A program made the position numbers and the translations under genes. Shown piece after piece: positions 9,734 to 19,619 of a stretch of DNA of 64,000 nt; within the stretch, counting starts at the first letter, position 1; the number at the start of each line of letters is the position of its first letter. The notes below the pieces were generated by a model. It had not been told where the DNA came from and ran no database searches. It was given only the letters and a program-made list of their open reading frames with translations. Source of the DNA: an uncultured Curvibacter sp. (lineage in GTDB: Bacteria > Pseudomonadota > Gammaproteobacteria > Burkholderiales > Burkholderiaceae_C); contig CAIKMN010000010.1 in the NCBI GenBank assembly GCA_903828535.1, forward strand, positions 124,001 to 188,000, read 5' to 3'.

Positions 9734-10165
9734 ATGAGCGACTTGCAAGCACGGTTGGACAAATTACGCGCCAGCAACCAAGCCTTAAAAGCCATTACGG
9801 ACAGAATTGATTCTTCAAAAGTGCTGGCCGCTAACGTGGTGGCTGAACTGGATGAGGTGATTGTTAGCCTGCCGGAAGCGGTTTCGTTCAAACCGACTGC
9901 AGCACCAGCACCAGCGCCAGCCCCAGCCCCAGCATCTGTGCCAGCCCCCGTTTTATCGGTTGAAGTGCCAGAGGTGGTTGAGGTGGTTGAGGTTTCGGCA
10001 GAAGCGGAGTCTGAACCTGTTTTCGTGAGAGACGAAGCGCCTCAAGTGGCTGGTGTAACGCCTGTCAAGGTCGAAGTGCCAGAAGAAGAGGCTTCTCCTG
10101 GTCACGCCGAGGAAAGCCTGCAAGTCGAGCCGCCGTCAAAGGTGCGTCGAGAGGGCGGCGCTTGA
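9734..10165 (+). CDS. Orphan hypothetical protein: helical N-terminus plus Pro/Ala-rich and acidic repeat tail
   Basis: ORF with N-terminal SDLQARLDKLRASNQALKAITDRID, then PAPAPAPAPAS and EVVEVVEVS repeats; no family recognised. Confidence 0.5.
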   Translation: MSDLQARLDKLRASNQALKAITDRIDSSKVLAANVVAELDEVIVSLPEAVSFKPTAAPAPAPAPAPASVPAPVLSVEVPEVVEVVEVSAEAESEPVFVRDEAPQVAGVTPVKVEVPEEEASPGHAEESLQVEPPSKVRREGGA

Positions 10166-10171
10166 AGGCCA

Positions 10172-11713
10172 TTAGGCTTTCAAAATATCCCCTAGGCAAA
10201 GGTACTTGAGCTCGACGTAATCGTCGATGCCGTGGTGGGAACCTTCCCGTCCCAAACCCGATTGTTTAACGCCCCCAAACGGCACGTGCTCTGTGGCAAT
10301 GACACCGGCGTTGATGCCGACCATACCGTATTCCAAGGCCTCGGCAACCCGGAAAATGCGCCCCACATCGCGGCTGTAAAAATAGGACGCCAAACCGAAC
10401 TCGGTGTTGTTGGCTGCGTCGATGGCCTCTTGTTCGGTGTTGAACTTGAAAATGGGCGCCAGAGGGCCGAAGGTTTCTTCGCGAGCGCACAGCATGTCGG
10501 CGGTGGCGTCGGCCAGCACCGTGGGGGCGATGAATAGGCCGCTTTGCTGGGTTTGCGCTTGATTGCCACCCACCACCACCCGAGCGCCTTTGGCCACCGC
10601 ATCGGCGATGTGTCGCTCCACTTTTTGCACAGCAGCAGGTTCGATCAAAGGGCCTTGGGTCACGCCCGCTTCAAAGCCATTGCCGACCTTCAAGGTGCGC
10701 ACCTTCGCTGCAAATTTTTCAACAAAGGCGTCGTAAACCCCCGCTTGAACATAGAGCCGGTTGGCACACACGCAGGTTTGGCCAGCGTTGCGGTATTTGC
10801 TGGCGAGGGCCCCTTCGACGGCGCTGTCGAGGTCCGCGTCATCGAACACAATGAACGGCGCGTTGCCCCCGAGTTCTAACGACATTTTTTTCACCGTCGG
10901 CGCGCTTTGGGCCATCAAAATGCGGCCCACTTCCGTGCTCCCCGTGAAGCTGATGTGGCGCACGGTGTCGCTGGCGCACAGTGCTTTGCCAATGGCAATG
11001 CTGTTGTCGCTGTCGGCGCTGAGGAGGTTCAAAACGCCCGCGGGCAGACCTGCGCGCAGCGCCAGTTCTGCCGCGGCCAGCGCCGTCAGCGGCGTGTGTT
11101 CCGCGGGCTTGATGATGACCGGGCAACCGGCCGCCAAGGCGGGCGCTACTTTGCGGGTAATCATGGCGAGCGGGAAGTTCCACGGCGTGATGGCGGCGCA
11201 AACGCCAATCGGCTGCTTCAAGACCATCAAGCGGCGGTTGTTGTCGAATGGGGGCAAGGTTTCACCGTTCACGCGTTTGGCTTCTTCGGCAAACCATTCA
11301 ACAAAACTGGCCGCGTAGGCGACTTCGCCCTTGGCTTCTGCAAAGGGCTTGCCTTGCTCGGCGGTCATGATGCGGGCCAGGTCCGCTTGGTGCTGCATCA
11401 GCAGTTGGAACCATTTCAACAAAATCGCGTGGCGTTGCTTGGCGGTCATCGTGCGCCAAGCGGGCCAGGCCGCGTTGGCCGCTGAAATGGCTTGCTCGGC
11501 TTCGGCGGGGCCTAAATTGGCCACATCGGCGAGTTTTTGGCCGGTGGCGGGGTCGAACACGTCAAAGCGGCGGGTGCCAGTCACCCACACGCCGTTGATC
11601 AGGGCATCGGTTTTGAGCAGGCTGGGGTCGTTCAGAGCGGCCAGAGGAGAAGAGGCCACCTGAGTGGCATTCGCGGGGGCAATCCCAGGATCATTTGCGG
11701 TGGCAATCGACAT
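10172..11713 (-). CDS. gabD: NAD(P)-dependent succinate-semialdehyde dehydrogenase
   Basis: Aldehyde dehydrogenase motifs MSLELGGNAPFIVFDDADLD, NAGQTCVCANR; closest to the GabD subfamily. Confidence 0.9.
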   Translation of the reverse strand: MSIATANDPGIAPANATQVASSPLAALNDPSLLKTDALINGVWVTGTRRFDVFDPATGQKLADVANLGPAEAEQAISAANAAWPAWRTMTAKQRHAILLKWFQLLMQHQADLARIMTAEQGKPFAEAKGEVAYAASFVEWFAEEAKRVNGETLPPFDNNRRLMVLKQPIGVCAAITPWNFPLAMITRKVAPALAAGCPVIIKPAEHTPLTALAAAELALRAGLPAGVLNLLSADSDNSIAIGKALCASDTVRHISFTGSTEVGRILMAQSAPTVKKMSLELGGNAPFIVFDDADLDSAVEGALASKYRNAGQTCVCANRLYVQAGVYDAFVEKFAAKVRTLKVGNGFEAGVTQGPLIEPAAVQKVERHIADAVAKGARVVVGGNQAQTQQSGLFIAPTVLADATADMLCAREETFGPLAPIFKFNTEQEAIDAANNTEFGLASYFYSRDVGRIFRVAEALEYGMVGINAGVIATEHVPFGGVKQSGLGREGSHHGIDDYVELKYLCLGDILKA

Positions 11714-11784
11714 GGCGGTCCTTGAAGCAGGAATAGGGGGGAATAACGGTTAGAAGACGGCTTGGATGAAGCTTAGGAAGCGAA

Positions 11785-11820
11785 GGAGGCGGAGGAGGCG
11801 GAGGAGGCGGAGGAGGCGGT
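11785..11820 (+). repeat. Four copies of a 9-bp tandem repeat (GGAGGCGGA) in the gabD-alaS divergent intergenic region
   Basis: Direct reading: ggaggcgga x3 then ggaggcggt. Confidence 0.95.
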
Positions 11821-11833
11821 GAGAGCGAAAAAC

Positions 11834-11839
11834 TATAAT
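11834..11839 (+). promoter_or_regulatory. Perfect -10 hexamer TATAAT 6 nt upstream of alaS ATG
   Basis: Sequence aaaacTATAATtgaagtATG; function is inferred. Confidence 0.45.
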
Positions 11840-11845
11840 TGAAGT

Positions 11846-14485
11846 ATGACTCAAACGCCAAAACCTGTCACGTCCGTTGCCGACATTCGCCAAACCTTTT
11901 TGAACTTCTTTGCCGACAAGGGACACACCATCGTCCCTTCAAGCTCTCTGGTGCCGGTGAACGACCCCACCTTGATGTTCACCAACTCCGGCATGGTCCA
12001 GTTCAAGGACGTGTTTTTGGGCACTGACAAGCGCCCTTACGTGCGCGCCACCTCTGTCCAAGCTTGCCTGAGAGCGGGCGGCAAACACAACGATTTGGAA
12101 AACGTCGGCTACACCGCCCGTCACCACACTTTTTTTGAAATGCTGGGCAACTGGAGCTTTGGCGACTATTTCAAGCGCGACTCGTTAAAGTGGGCTTGGG
12201 AACTGCTGACCCAAGTTTACCAATTGCCCGCCGAAAAATTGTGGGCCACGGTCTACATCGATGACGACGAGGCTTACGACATCTGGACGAAAGAAATCGG
12301 CTTGCCGCCCGAACGCGTGGTGCGAATTGGCGACAACAAGGGCGCGAAATACGCTTCGGACAACTTCTGGATGATGGCCGACACGGGGCCCTGTGGCCCT
12401 TGTTCTGAAATCTTCTTTGACCATGGACCCGAAGTCGCTGGCGGCCCACCCGGCAGCCCCGACGCCGACGGCGACCGCTACATTGAAATCTGGAACAACG
12501 TCTTCATGCAGTTCGACATGCAAACCGATGGCTCCGTCAAACCGCTGCCAGCGCCTTGCGTTGACACCGGCATGGGCTTGGAGCGGTTGGCGGCGATATT
12601 GCAGCACGTTCACAGCAACTATGAAATTGACCTGTTCGACAACCTCATCCAAGCGGCTGCCCGCGAAACCGGTGAGAAAGACCTGGGTCACAAAAGCCTG
12701 CGTGTGATTGCCGACCACATCCGCGCGACGGCCTTTTTGGTGAGTGACGGCGTCATTCCTTCCAACGAAGGTCGAGGTTATGTGCAGCGTCGCATCGTGC
12801 GTCGCGCCATTCGGCACGGTTATAAGTTGGGCCAAAAAACCCCGTTTTTCCACAAACTGGTGAAAGACCTCGTGGCCTTGATGGGCGATGCCTACCCCAA
12901 GTTGCGCGAAGACGAAAAGCGCATCACCGATGTTTTGAAGGCAGAAGAAGAGCGCTTCTTTGAGACCTTGGCGAATGGCATGGAAATCTTGGATGCGGCC
13001 TTGGCCGAGGGGGCCAAGACACTGCCAGGCGAAGTCGCCTTCAAGCTGCACGACACCTATGGTTTTCCGCTGGATTTGTCAGCCGACGTCTGCCGCGAGC
13101 GCGACGTTGAAGTGGATGAAGACGGCTTCAAGCTGGCCATGGACAAGCAAAAAGCCCAGGCCCGCGCCGCTGGCAAGTTCAAGATGGACCGCGCACTGGA
13201 TTACACCGGCGCTGGCAACACCTTTGTCGGTTACGAACAACTCGAAGCCCCTGCCAAGGTCGTTGCGCTTTACCTTGACGGAACGCCCGTCACGGAAATG
13301 CGCACGGGACAAACCGGCATCGTCGTCTTGGACACCACGCCTTTCTATGCCGAGAGCGGCGGGCAAGTGGGGGACGAGGGCGTGATTCGGTCTGGGACAG
13401 CGGCCTTTGAGGTGGGCGACACCTTGAAGATCAAAGCCGATGTCTTTGGCCACCACGGCACGTTGGAGAAGGGTTCGCTCAAGCTGGGCGACGCCGTGAC
13501 CGCTGTGGTCAACACCCCCGTTCGTGCTGCCACGATGCGCAACCATTCGGCAACCCACCTTTTGCACAAGGCCTTGCGCGAAGTGCTCGGCGACCATGTT
13601 CAACAAAAAGGCTCCTTGGTGAATGCCGAGCGAACCCGCTTTGACTTCGCCCACAACGCCCCGGTGACCGACGCGCAAATTCGCGAGATTGAAGCCCGTG
13701 TCAATGCTGAAATTTTGGCCAACCCGGCGACTCAAGCCCGAGTGATGGACATTGAATCGGCGCAAAAAACGGGCGCCATGATGCTGTTTGGTGAAAAGTA
13801 CGGCGAAACGGTTCGCGTGCTCGACATCGGCAGCAGCCGAGAGTTGTGTGGGGGCACCCATGTCCAACGCACCGGCGACATTGGTCTGTTTAAAGTGGTG
13901 GGCGAAGGCGGTGTTGCCGCCGGCGTGCGCCGCATTGAAGCCGTCACGGGCGTCAATGCGCTTGCCTATTTGCAGAGCTTGGAAACCACCGTCCAACAAG
14001 CGGCAGGTACTTTGAAATCCCCTCCAGCCGAATTGCAAAGCCGTTTGACCCAGGTGTTGGAGCAGGTTAAGTCACTTGAAAAAGAAGTGACCGCTTTGAA
14101 GGGCAAGCTGGCTTCTTCCCAAGGGGACGAGTTGATGGGACAAGCGGTGGAACTTCACGGCGTGAAGGTTTTGGCCGCCTTGCTCGAAGGGGCCGACGCC
14201 AAAACCCTGCGCGACACCATGGACAAGCTGAAAGACAAGCTCAAAACCGCCGCCATTGTGCTGGCCGCGGTGGACGGCGGCAAAGTGCAGTTGGCCGCTG
14301 GCGTCACCGCCGACACGATTGGCAAGTTGAAAGCCGGCGAGTTGGTGAACTTCGTCGCCAGCCAAGTGGGCGGCAAAGGCGGCGGCAAACCCGACTTGGC
14401 CATGGCGGGTGGCACCGATTCCACGGGCCTGAACCGGGCCTTGGCCTCGGTGCCTGGCTGGGTACAAGCCCAGCTTGGCGGCTAA
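11846..14485 (+). CDS. alaS: Alanyl-tRNA synthetase
   Basis: [54 protein letters not shown]-terminal editing domain [12 protein letters not shown]. Confidence 0.97.
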   Translation: MTQTPKPVTSVADIRQTFLNFFADKGHTIVPSSSLVPVNDPTLMFTNSGMVQFKDVFLGTDKRPYVRATSVQACLRAGGKHNDLENVGYTARHHTFFEMLGNWSFGDYFKRDSLKWAWELLTQVYQLPAEKLWATVYIDDDEAYDIWTKEIGLPPERVVRIGDNKGAKYASDNFWMMADTGPCGPCSEIFFDHGPEVAGGPPGSPDADGDRYIEIWNNVFMQFDMQTDGSVKPLPAPCVDTGMGLERLAAILQHVHSNYEIDLFDNLIQAAARETGEKDLGHKSLRVIADHIRATAFLVSDGVIPSNEGRGYVQRRIVRRAIRHGYKLGQKTPFFHKLVKDLVALMGDAYPKLREDEKRITDVLKAEEERFFETLANGMEILDAALAEGAKTLPGEVAFKLHDTYGFPLDLSADVCRERDVEVDEDGFKLAMDKQKAQARAAGKFKMDRALDYTGAGNTFVGYEQLEAPAKVVALYLDGTPVTEMRTGQTGIVVLDTTPFYAESGGQVGDEGVIRSGTAAFEVGDTLKIKADVFGHHGTLEKGSLKLGDAVTAVVNTPVRAATMRNHSATHLLHKALREVLGDHVQQKGSLVNAERTRFDFAHNAPVTDAQIREIEARVNAEILANPATQARVMDIESAQKTGAMMLFGEKYGETVRVLDIGSSRELCGGTHVQRTGDIGLFKVVGEGGVAAGVRRIEAVTGVNALAYLQSLETTVQQAAGTLKSPPAELQSRLTQVLEQVKSLEKEVTALKGKLASSQGDELMGQAVELHGVKVLAALLEGADAKTLRDTMDKLKDKLKTAAIVLAAVDGGKVQLAAGVTADTIGKLKAGELVNFVASQVGGKGGGKPDLAMAGGTDSTGLNRALASVPGWVQAQLGG

Positions 14486-14486
14486 T

Positions 14487-15260
14487 TTAGTCTTTGTAAG
14501 ACGGGTCCAAACGGTCGGCCTTGCGAAGCAAGGCCGGCCAAGCGAACAGGCCCCCTTGGCCGTTGGACTGCACTTTCATGGCGTGGGCCACACCATCGAT
14601 GATGCGCGGGTCAACTGTCGTCAAGTCTTGGCCACCGGCGAGTGCATCCACTTGAATTTTGCAGGCGCTCTCGAAAATATACATGGCCAAGAAAGCATCG
14701 GCCACCGTTTTGCCGACGGTCAGTAAGCCATGGTTGCGCAGCATCAAGAAGTTGGCATGGCCCAAGTTGGCTTGTAAACGGGCTTTCTCGTCGTCACGGA
14801 TCGCGATGCCTTCGTAATTGTGATAAGCCAAAGAGCCCAACACCAAGGTGGATTGCTGGCTAATGGGCAAAAGGCCGTTCTTTTGGGCACTGACGCCGAC
14901 ACCCGCCCGGGTGTGGGTGTGGAGTACACAGGTGGCGTCGTGACGCACTTCATGCACGGCGCTGTGGATCACGAATCCAGCGGGGTTGACGGGGTAGGGG
15001 CTGTCGATGACCTTGTTGCACTGCATGTCGATCTTGACCAAGCTGGAAGCGGTGATTTCATCAAACATCAGGCCGTAAGGGTTGATCAGGAACTGGGGCT
15101 CAGGGCCACTGACCGACTCGGGCAGCTTGGCGCTGATGTGCGTGTAGATCAGGTCGCTCCAACCGTAGGCGGCCACCAATCGGTAGCAAGCGGCCAGGTC
15201 AACGCGGAGTTGCCATTCTTCTGGGGTGACTTTGTCCTTGAGGCTGCTGAGGTTGTGCAT
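14487..15260 (-). CDS. Class II aldolase/adducin family protein
   Basis: VDLAACYRLVAAYGWSDLIYTHISAKLP..., HTHTRAGVGVSAQ, LRNHGLLTVGKTVADAF. Confidence 0.88.
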   Translation of the reverse strand: MHNLSSLKDKVTPEEWQLRVDLAACYRLVAAYGWSDLIYTHISAKLPESVSGPEPQFLINPYGLMFDEITASSLVKIDMQCNKVIDSPYPVNPAGFVIHSAVHEVRHDATCVLHTHTRAGVGVSAQKNGLLPISQQSTLVLGSLAYHNYEGIAIRDDEKARLQANLGHANFLMLRNHGLLTVGKTVADAFLAMYIFESACKIQVDALAGGQDLTTVDPRIIDGVAHAMKVQSNGQGGLFAWPALLRKADRLDPSYKD

Positions 15261-15319
15261 GGGGTGTCTCCTGCGTTTGTATTTGAATTAAATCATCTTG
15301 CCTCAAAAAAGCCGGTTTG

Positions 15320-16120
15320 TTAAGTTCGGATGAACACCAAGTCCCACACCCCATGGCCCAAACGCAGGCCGCGTTTTTCGAACTTGGTCAAAGGGCGGTA
15401 ATCGGGTTTGGGGGCAAAGCCGCCCAGACCCACAACCGACTCGGGCGTCTCGCATTGGCTGTTTTTGAGCCTGGGTTCTGCACTCAAGACCTGCAAAATT
15501 TGCTGGGCATAAGGCGCCCAGTCAGTGGCGCAATGCAGATAGCCGCCCGGCTTCAAGCGAGCCGCTAACTTGGACACCAAGGGCGACTGGATCAGTCGGC
15601 GTTTGTTGTGGCGTGTTTTGTGCCAAGGGTCTGGGAAAAAGATGTGAACGCCGTCCAAACTGTTTTCGGGCAACATGTGGTCAATCACTTCCACGGCGTC
15701 GTGCTGAAAGATGCGCAAGTTGCTCAGTGAGCGCTCACCGATCAACTTCAGCAACGCCCCGACGCCCGGCTCATGCACTTCGCAGCCAATGAAATCGGTG
15801 TCCGGCAACAGCCCTGCAATGTGGGCCGTGGCGTCGCCCATGCCAAAGCCAATTTCCAAGACCAGCGGGGCTGAGCGGCCAAATGTGGCTTGAAAGTCGA
15901 GCGGCTGTGTTTGGTAAGGCAATACAAACTGCTGGCCATAGAGCTCGAAAGCCTTGGCTTGACCGAGGGTGGTGCGCCCCGCGCGTTTGACAAAGCTTTT
16001 GATGGTGCGGCGAAAGGGAATATCAGGCAGCGAGGTCGGCTCTGCGGCTTCTGAGGATTCTGGGGTTTCGGGAGACTCGGGAGACTCGGTAGTCTCGGTA
16101 GTTGAGGGCGCTTCATTCAT
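15320..16120 (-). CDS. trmB: tRNA (guanine-N7-)-methyltransferase
   Basis: [50 protein letters not shown]-terminal low-complexity extension. Confidence 0.92.
   Translation of the reverse strand: MNEAPSTTETTESPESPETPESSEAAEPTSLPDIPFRRTIKSFVKRAGRTTLGQAKAFELYGQQFVLPYQTQPLDFQATFGRSAPLVLEIGFGMGDATAHIAGLLPDTDFIGCEVHEPGVGALLKLIGERSLSNLRIFQHDAVEVIDHMLPENSLDGVHIFFPDPWHKTRHNKRRLIQSPLVSKLAARLKPGGYLHCATDWAPYAQQILQVLSAEPRLKNSQCETPESVVGLGGFAPKPDYRPLTKFEKRGLRLGHGVWDLVFIRT
16053..16106 (-). repeat. Degenerate period-9 tandem repeat at the trmB 5' end (encodes ...[15 protein letters not shown]...)
   Basis: gaggattct|ggggtttcg|ggagactcg|ggagactcg|gtagtctcg|gtagttgag. Confidence 0.85.
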
Positions 16121-16156
16121 GACGCGATTTTAGAAGCTGGAACCCGATCCAACTCG

Positions 16157-16184
16157 ACCCCTCCGAACCCACCCCTCCGAACCC
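16157..16184. repeat. Two perfect copies of a 14-bp direct repeat ACCCCTCCGAACCC
   Basis: Direct reading, between trmB start and gluQRS stop. Confidence 0.95.
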
Positions 16185-16217
16185 ATGCCTGATGAACCTT
16201 GACTGATCAGCGCCCTG

Positions 16218-17192
16218 TTAATCGGGACCTTCCATGAGCGTCTGCCACTTCTCTTGCCATTCTTGACACCAGCCATGCAGTGCCTCGGCCAGGCTTGTGC
16301 TGTCGCCTCGACCCACGGCACGGCTCAAACCCAGTCGCGCTGCCGCTGATTGCAACGCATCAAGTGCTTGGGCGGGCGTGTCCGTCTGCACGGCCATGGC
16401 ACCATGCTGCTTCGAGAGTTTCTCGCCGCCGGCATCTCGGACAAGGGGCAAGTGCAAGTAACGCGGTGTGGGCAGCCCGAGCGCTTGCTGCAAAGCGATT
16501 TGACGGGCGGTGTTGTCGGCCAGATCTTCTCCGCGCACCACATCGGTGATGCCTTGCTCGGCGTCGTCCACCACAACCGCCAATTGGTAAGCCCAAAGGC
16601 CGTCGGCGCGTTTCAAGACAAAGTCGCCCACTTCGGTGGCGACCCGCTGTTGTTGCGACCCGAGCCGGCGGTCTTGCCAATCAAAATGGGCGTGTTGTTG
16701 CGTCTGGAAGCGCCAAGCCACAGGCCTTTCACGCTCTGCCAGTGGCGGTGTCACCGAGGCAGGGTGGACCGCGAGGGGCGATTTCGGCCTGCAAGTGCCT
16801 GGGTAAACCGCAATGTGGTGGCGAGATGGCGGCACGCCTTGCGCATTCAGCCTGTCCGTGATTTGTTTTCGGGTGCACGAGCAGGGGTAGCACGCGCCTG
16901 TTTTTTTCAGCTGTTCCAGTGCGGTCACGTAAAGCGCGCTTCTTTGCGACTGCCAGACGGGGGGGGAATCTGGGTGCAGGCCGCAGTCGGCCAGCTGTTT
17001 CAGAATCCACCCGTCGGCACCCACCGCACAACGAGGTGGGTCGATGTCCTCAATGCGAACCAGCCACTTGCCTCGTTGGGCTTTCGCATCGAGCCAACTG
17101 GCCAAGGCCGCCACCAAAGAGCCTGCATGCAAGGGGCCGGTGGGCGAAGGGGCAAATCGGCCACGGTAATTTGAACTTTGAGACTTAACCAT
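16218..17192 (-). CDS. gluQ: Glutamyl-Q tRNA(Asp) synthetase
   Basis: [38 protein letters not shown] zinc site, truncated GluRS architecture. Confidence 0.9.
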   Translation of the reverse strand: MVKSQSSNYRGRFAPSPTGPLHAGSLVAALASWLDAKAQRGKWLVRIEDIDPPRCAVGADGWILKQLADCGLHPDSPPVWQSQRSALYVTALEQLKKTGACYPCSCTRKQITDRLNAQGVPPSRHHIAVYPGTCRPKSPLAVHPASVTPPLAERERPVAWRFQTQQHAHFDWQDRRLGSQQQRVATEVGDFVLKRADGLWAYQLAVVVDDAEQGITDVVRGEDLADNTARQIALQQALGLPTPRYLHLPLVRDAGGEKLSKQHGAMAVQTDTPAQALDALQSAAARLGLSRAVGRGDSTSLAEALHGWCQEWQEKWQTLMEGPD

Positions 17193-18144
17193 CAAAATTT
17201 TCAGCCAAGGCTTGGCGGGTCACTGGGGAGGCCAATTGGTCCAGCCACCATTGCAAAGCCCGTCCTGGGCCTTGCTGCGGATGTGAGCGCCAAGCGTAAG
17301 CCCCCCGGGCGGCTTGGATGGGGCGCTCCAAGGTTTTTTGAATCAACCGACCCGCTGCGAGGTGAGCGCGCACAGCAGGCTCGGGCACAAAACCACAACC
17401 CAATCCGCGCACTTGTGCGTCGATTTTGGCTTGAATGGTGGGCACGGTGAACACCTCTTGGCCCGACAACAAGTTGCGCGTCAACCCCTTGCCCGGCACG
17501 CCCGTGTCGGCCACAGCGATGGCCCGATGTTGACGAATGACGGGGTCGCTCAAGGCTTCCTTGATGGCAGCCAAGGGATGGCTCGGTGCCACCGCAAAGA
17601 CAAATTCGATCTGAGGCAATGGCTGCATTTGCAAATCTGAAATTGTCAGGTTTTGTGCCGAGTCCTCGAGCACGCCAATCGCCAAGTCGGCTTGTCCCGA
17701 AGCCAAGGCCTGCAAGGTGCCACTCAAAATCTCATCGCGAATTTTGAGTCGGGTGGGGGGATTGAGGGCAAAAAAAGCCTCGGCCAGTTCAAACAAAGTG
17801 GCCCGGGAAATCACGCCGTCGGCGGCAATGGTCAATTGGGCTTCCCAGCCTGTGGCAACACGCCGAACGCGGTTGGCCACGGCGTCAATCTCGCTCAACA
17901 AACGGGCGCCTTCTCGCATGAGCTCTTTGCCGGCTTCTGTCATCTTGGCTTGGCGACTGCTGCGGTCAAACAGCAAGACGTCCAAGGCGTCTTCGATTTG
18001 CCGTACCCGGTAGGTCAGGGCGCTGGGCACCAAGCCCAACTGGCGGGCTGCGGCCGCAAAACTGCCTGAGCGGGCCACTTCTTGCAGCATTGCCAAGGCA
18101 TCGGGGGTTAAAACGTCGCGTGCGGTGGTCATGGGCTGGATCAT
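17185..18144 (-). CDS. LysR-family transcriptional regulator
   Basis: [54 protein letters not shown]; start chosen at [10 protein letters not shown]. Confidence 0.88.
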   Translation of the reverse strand: MIQPMTTARDVLTPDALAMLQEVARSGSFAAAARQLGLVPSALTYRVRQIEDALDVLLFDRSSRQAKMTEAGKELMREGARLLSEIDAVANRVRRVATGWEAQLTIAADGVISRATLFELAEAFFALNPPTRLKIRDEILSGTLQALASGQADLAIGVLEDSAQNLTISDLQMQPLPQIEFVFAVAPSHPLAAIKEALSDPVIRQHRAIAVADTGVPGKGLTRNLLSGQEVFTVPTIQAKIDAQVRGLGCGFVPEPAVRAHLAAGRLIQKTLERPIQAARGAYAWRSHPQQGPGRALQWWLDQLASPVTRQALAENFDG

Positions 18145-18245
18145 ATTCAAAAAAGTTGAACGATGCCGTGAAGCCTGAGTGCCATGTCCACTCAAAAGGC
18201 CGCCTATAGTGAGCCCAAGATCAGCACTCACTGGGAGGCTTTTGT

Positions 18246-18974
18246 ATGTTGAGTTTGCGTCCTTCGCAAGAACGGGGTTATGCCGATCACGGCTGGCTGC
18301 GCTCGTTCCACAGCTTTTCATTTGCCGGATACCACGACCCCGCACACATGGGTTGGGGCAATTTGCGTGTCATCAATGAAGACCGCATCGCCCCTGGCGC
18401 CGGCTTCGGAACCCATGGGCACCGTGACATGGAGATCATCAGCTATGTGTTGTCCGGCAACTTGGCGCACCAAGACAGCATGGGCAACGTCAAAGGCATC
18501 CCGCCTGGCGACGTGCAGCGCATGAGCGCTGGGCGAGGTGTGATGCACAGCGAGTTCAACCACGCCCCCAACGACACCACGCATTTTTTGCAAATTTGGA
18601 TTGAGCCCAACGTCACGGGCATCCCCCCCAGCTACGAGCAAAAAACCGTGGCGCCGTCCGACAAACGCGGTCATTTGGCCTTGGTTGCTGCGCCCGCCGC
18701 TTTCACGGCCGGTTTGACACCAGCGCAAAGTCGCAACGCGGTGACCATTTCGGCCGACGCCCAGCTTTATGCGGGCCTTTTTGATGGCGCTGAATCAGCC
18801 CAATTGAGCTTGGCCCCCGGCCGCTTGGCCTATGTGCATTTGATACGCGGTCAATTGACCGTGAACGGTCAAAAATTGTCTGGCGGCGACGCTTTGCGTG
18901 TGGCGCAAGAGACTGAATTGCAATTCGGTCAGGGTCAAGACGCCGAAGTGCTGGTCTTTGATTTGGCCGCTTGA
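18246..18974 (+). CDS. Pirin family protein
   Basis: SFHSFSFAGYHDPAHMGWGNLRVINEDRIAPGAGFGTHGHRDMEIISYVLSGNLAHQDSMGN. Confidence 0.93.
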   Translation: MLSLRPSQERGYADHGWLRSFHSFSFAGYHDPAHMGWGNLRVINEDRIAPGAGFGTHGHRDMEIISYVLSGNLAHQDSMGNVKGIPPGDVQRMSAGRGVMHSEFNHAPNDTTHFLQIWIEPNVTGIPPSYEQKTVAPSDKRGHLALVAAPAAFTAGLTPAQSRNAVTISADAQLYAGLFDGAESAQLSLAPGRLAYVHLIRGQLTVNGQKLSGGDALRVAQETELQFGQGQDAEVLVFDLAA

Positions 18975-19045
18975 AACGGGCCCATTGATGCCTCTATGGA
19001 TCGCAGAAATCAGTTCCCCTTTAACAACTCAACAGGAGTATTTTC

Positions 19046-19600
19046 ATGAGCAAAATCGCAGTGGTTTATCACTCTGGCTATGGCCACACCCAACGCATGG
19101 CGCAATCCGTCGCTGAGGGGGCGGGGGGCCATTTGGTCGCCATCGATGCCGACGGCAACTTGAGCGATGCCGACTGGGCCACGCTGAACGCCGCTGACGC
19201 CATCATTTTTGGCTCACCCACTTACATGGGCATGGCCACTTGGCAATTCAAGAAATTTGCGGATGCTTCTTCTAAACCCTGGTTCACCCAAGCTTGGAAA
19301 AACAAAGTCTTCGGTGGCTTCACCAACAGCGCCACCATGAACGGTGACAAGCACTCCACCTTGCACTATTTCATGACCTTGGCCATGCAGCACGGCGGCG
19401 TTTGGGTCGGCACCGGCATGATGCCCAGCAACGCCAAATCGGCGCAGCGCAATGACATTAACTACGTGGGCTCTTCAGCAGGCGCCATGGCCACCACCCC
19501 TTCCGACGCTTCGGCCGAAGAAATGCTGCCCGGTGACTTAGAAACCGCCAAGCAATATGGCGCTCGCGTGGCCGAAGTCACAGGCCGTTTTAACAAGTAA
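19046..19600 (+). CDS. Flavodoxin-fold NAD(P)H:quinone oxidoreductase / WrbA-like flavoprotein
   Basis: KIAVVYHSGYGHTQRMAQSVAEGA, FGSPTYMGMATWQFKKFAD. Confidence 0.85.
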   Translation: MSKIAVVYHSGYGHTQRMAQSVAEGAGGHLVAIDADGNLSDADWATLNAADAIIFGSPTYMGMATWQFKKFADASSKPWFTQAWKNKVFGGFTNSATMNGDKHSTLHYFMTLAMQHGGVWVGTGMMPSNAKSAQRNDINYVGSSAGAMATTPSDASAEEMLPGDLETAKQYGARVAEVTGRFNK

Positions 19601-19619
19601 GCCTCCCTACAATGGTGGG

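Noticed and set aside
14483-14489. alaS and aldolase stops separated by 1 bp with no room for a terminator
   Set aside because: Tight convergent gene pairs are common in compact genomes; I saw no specific structure here.
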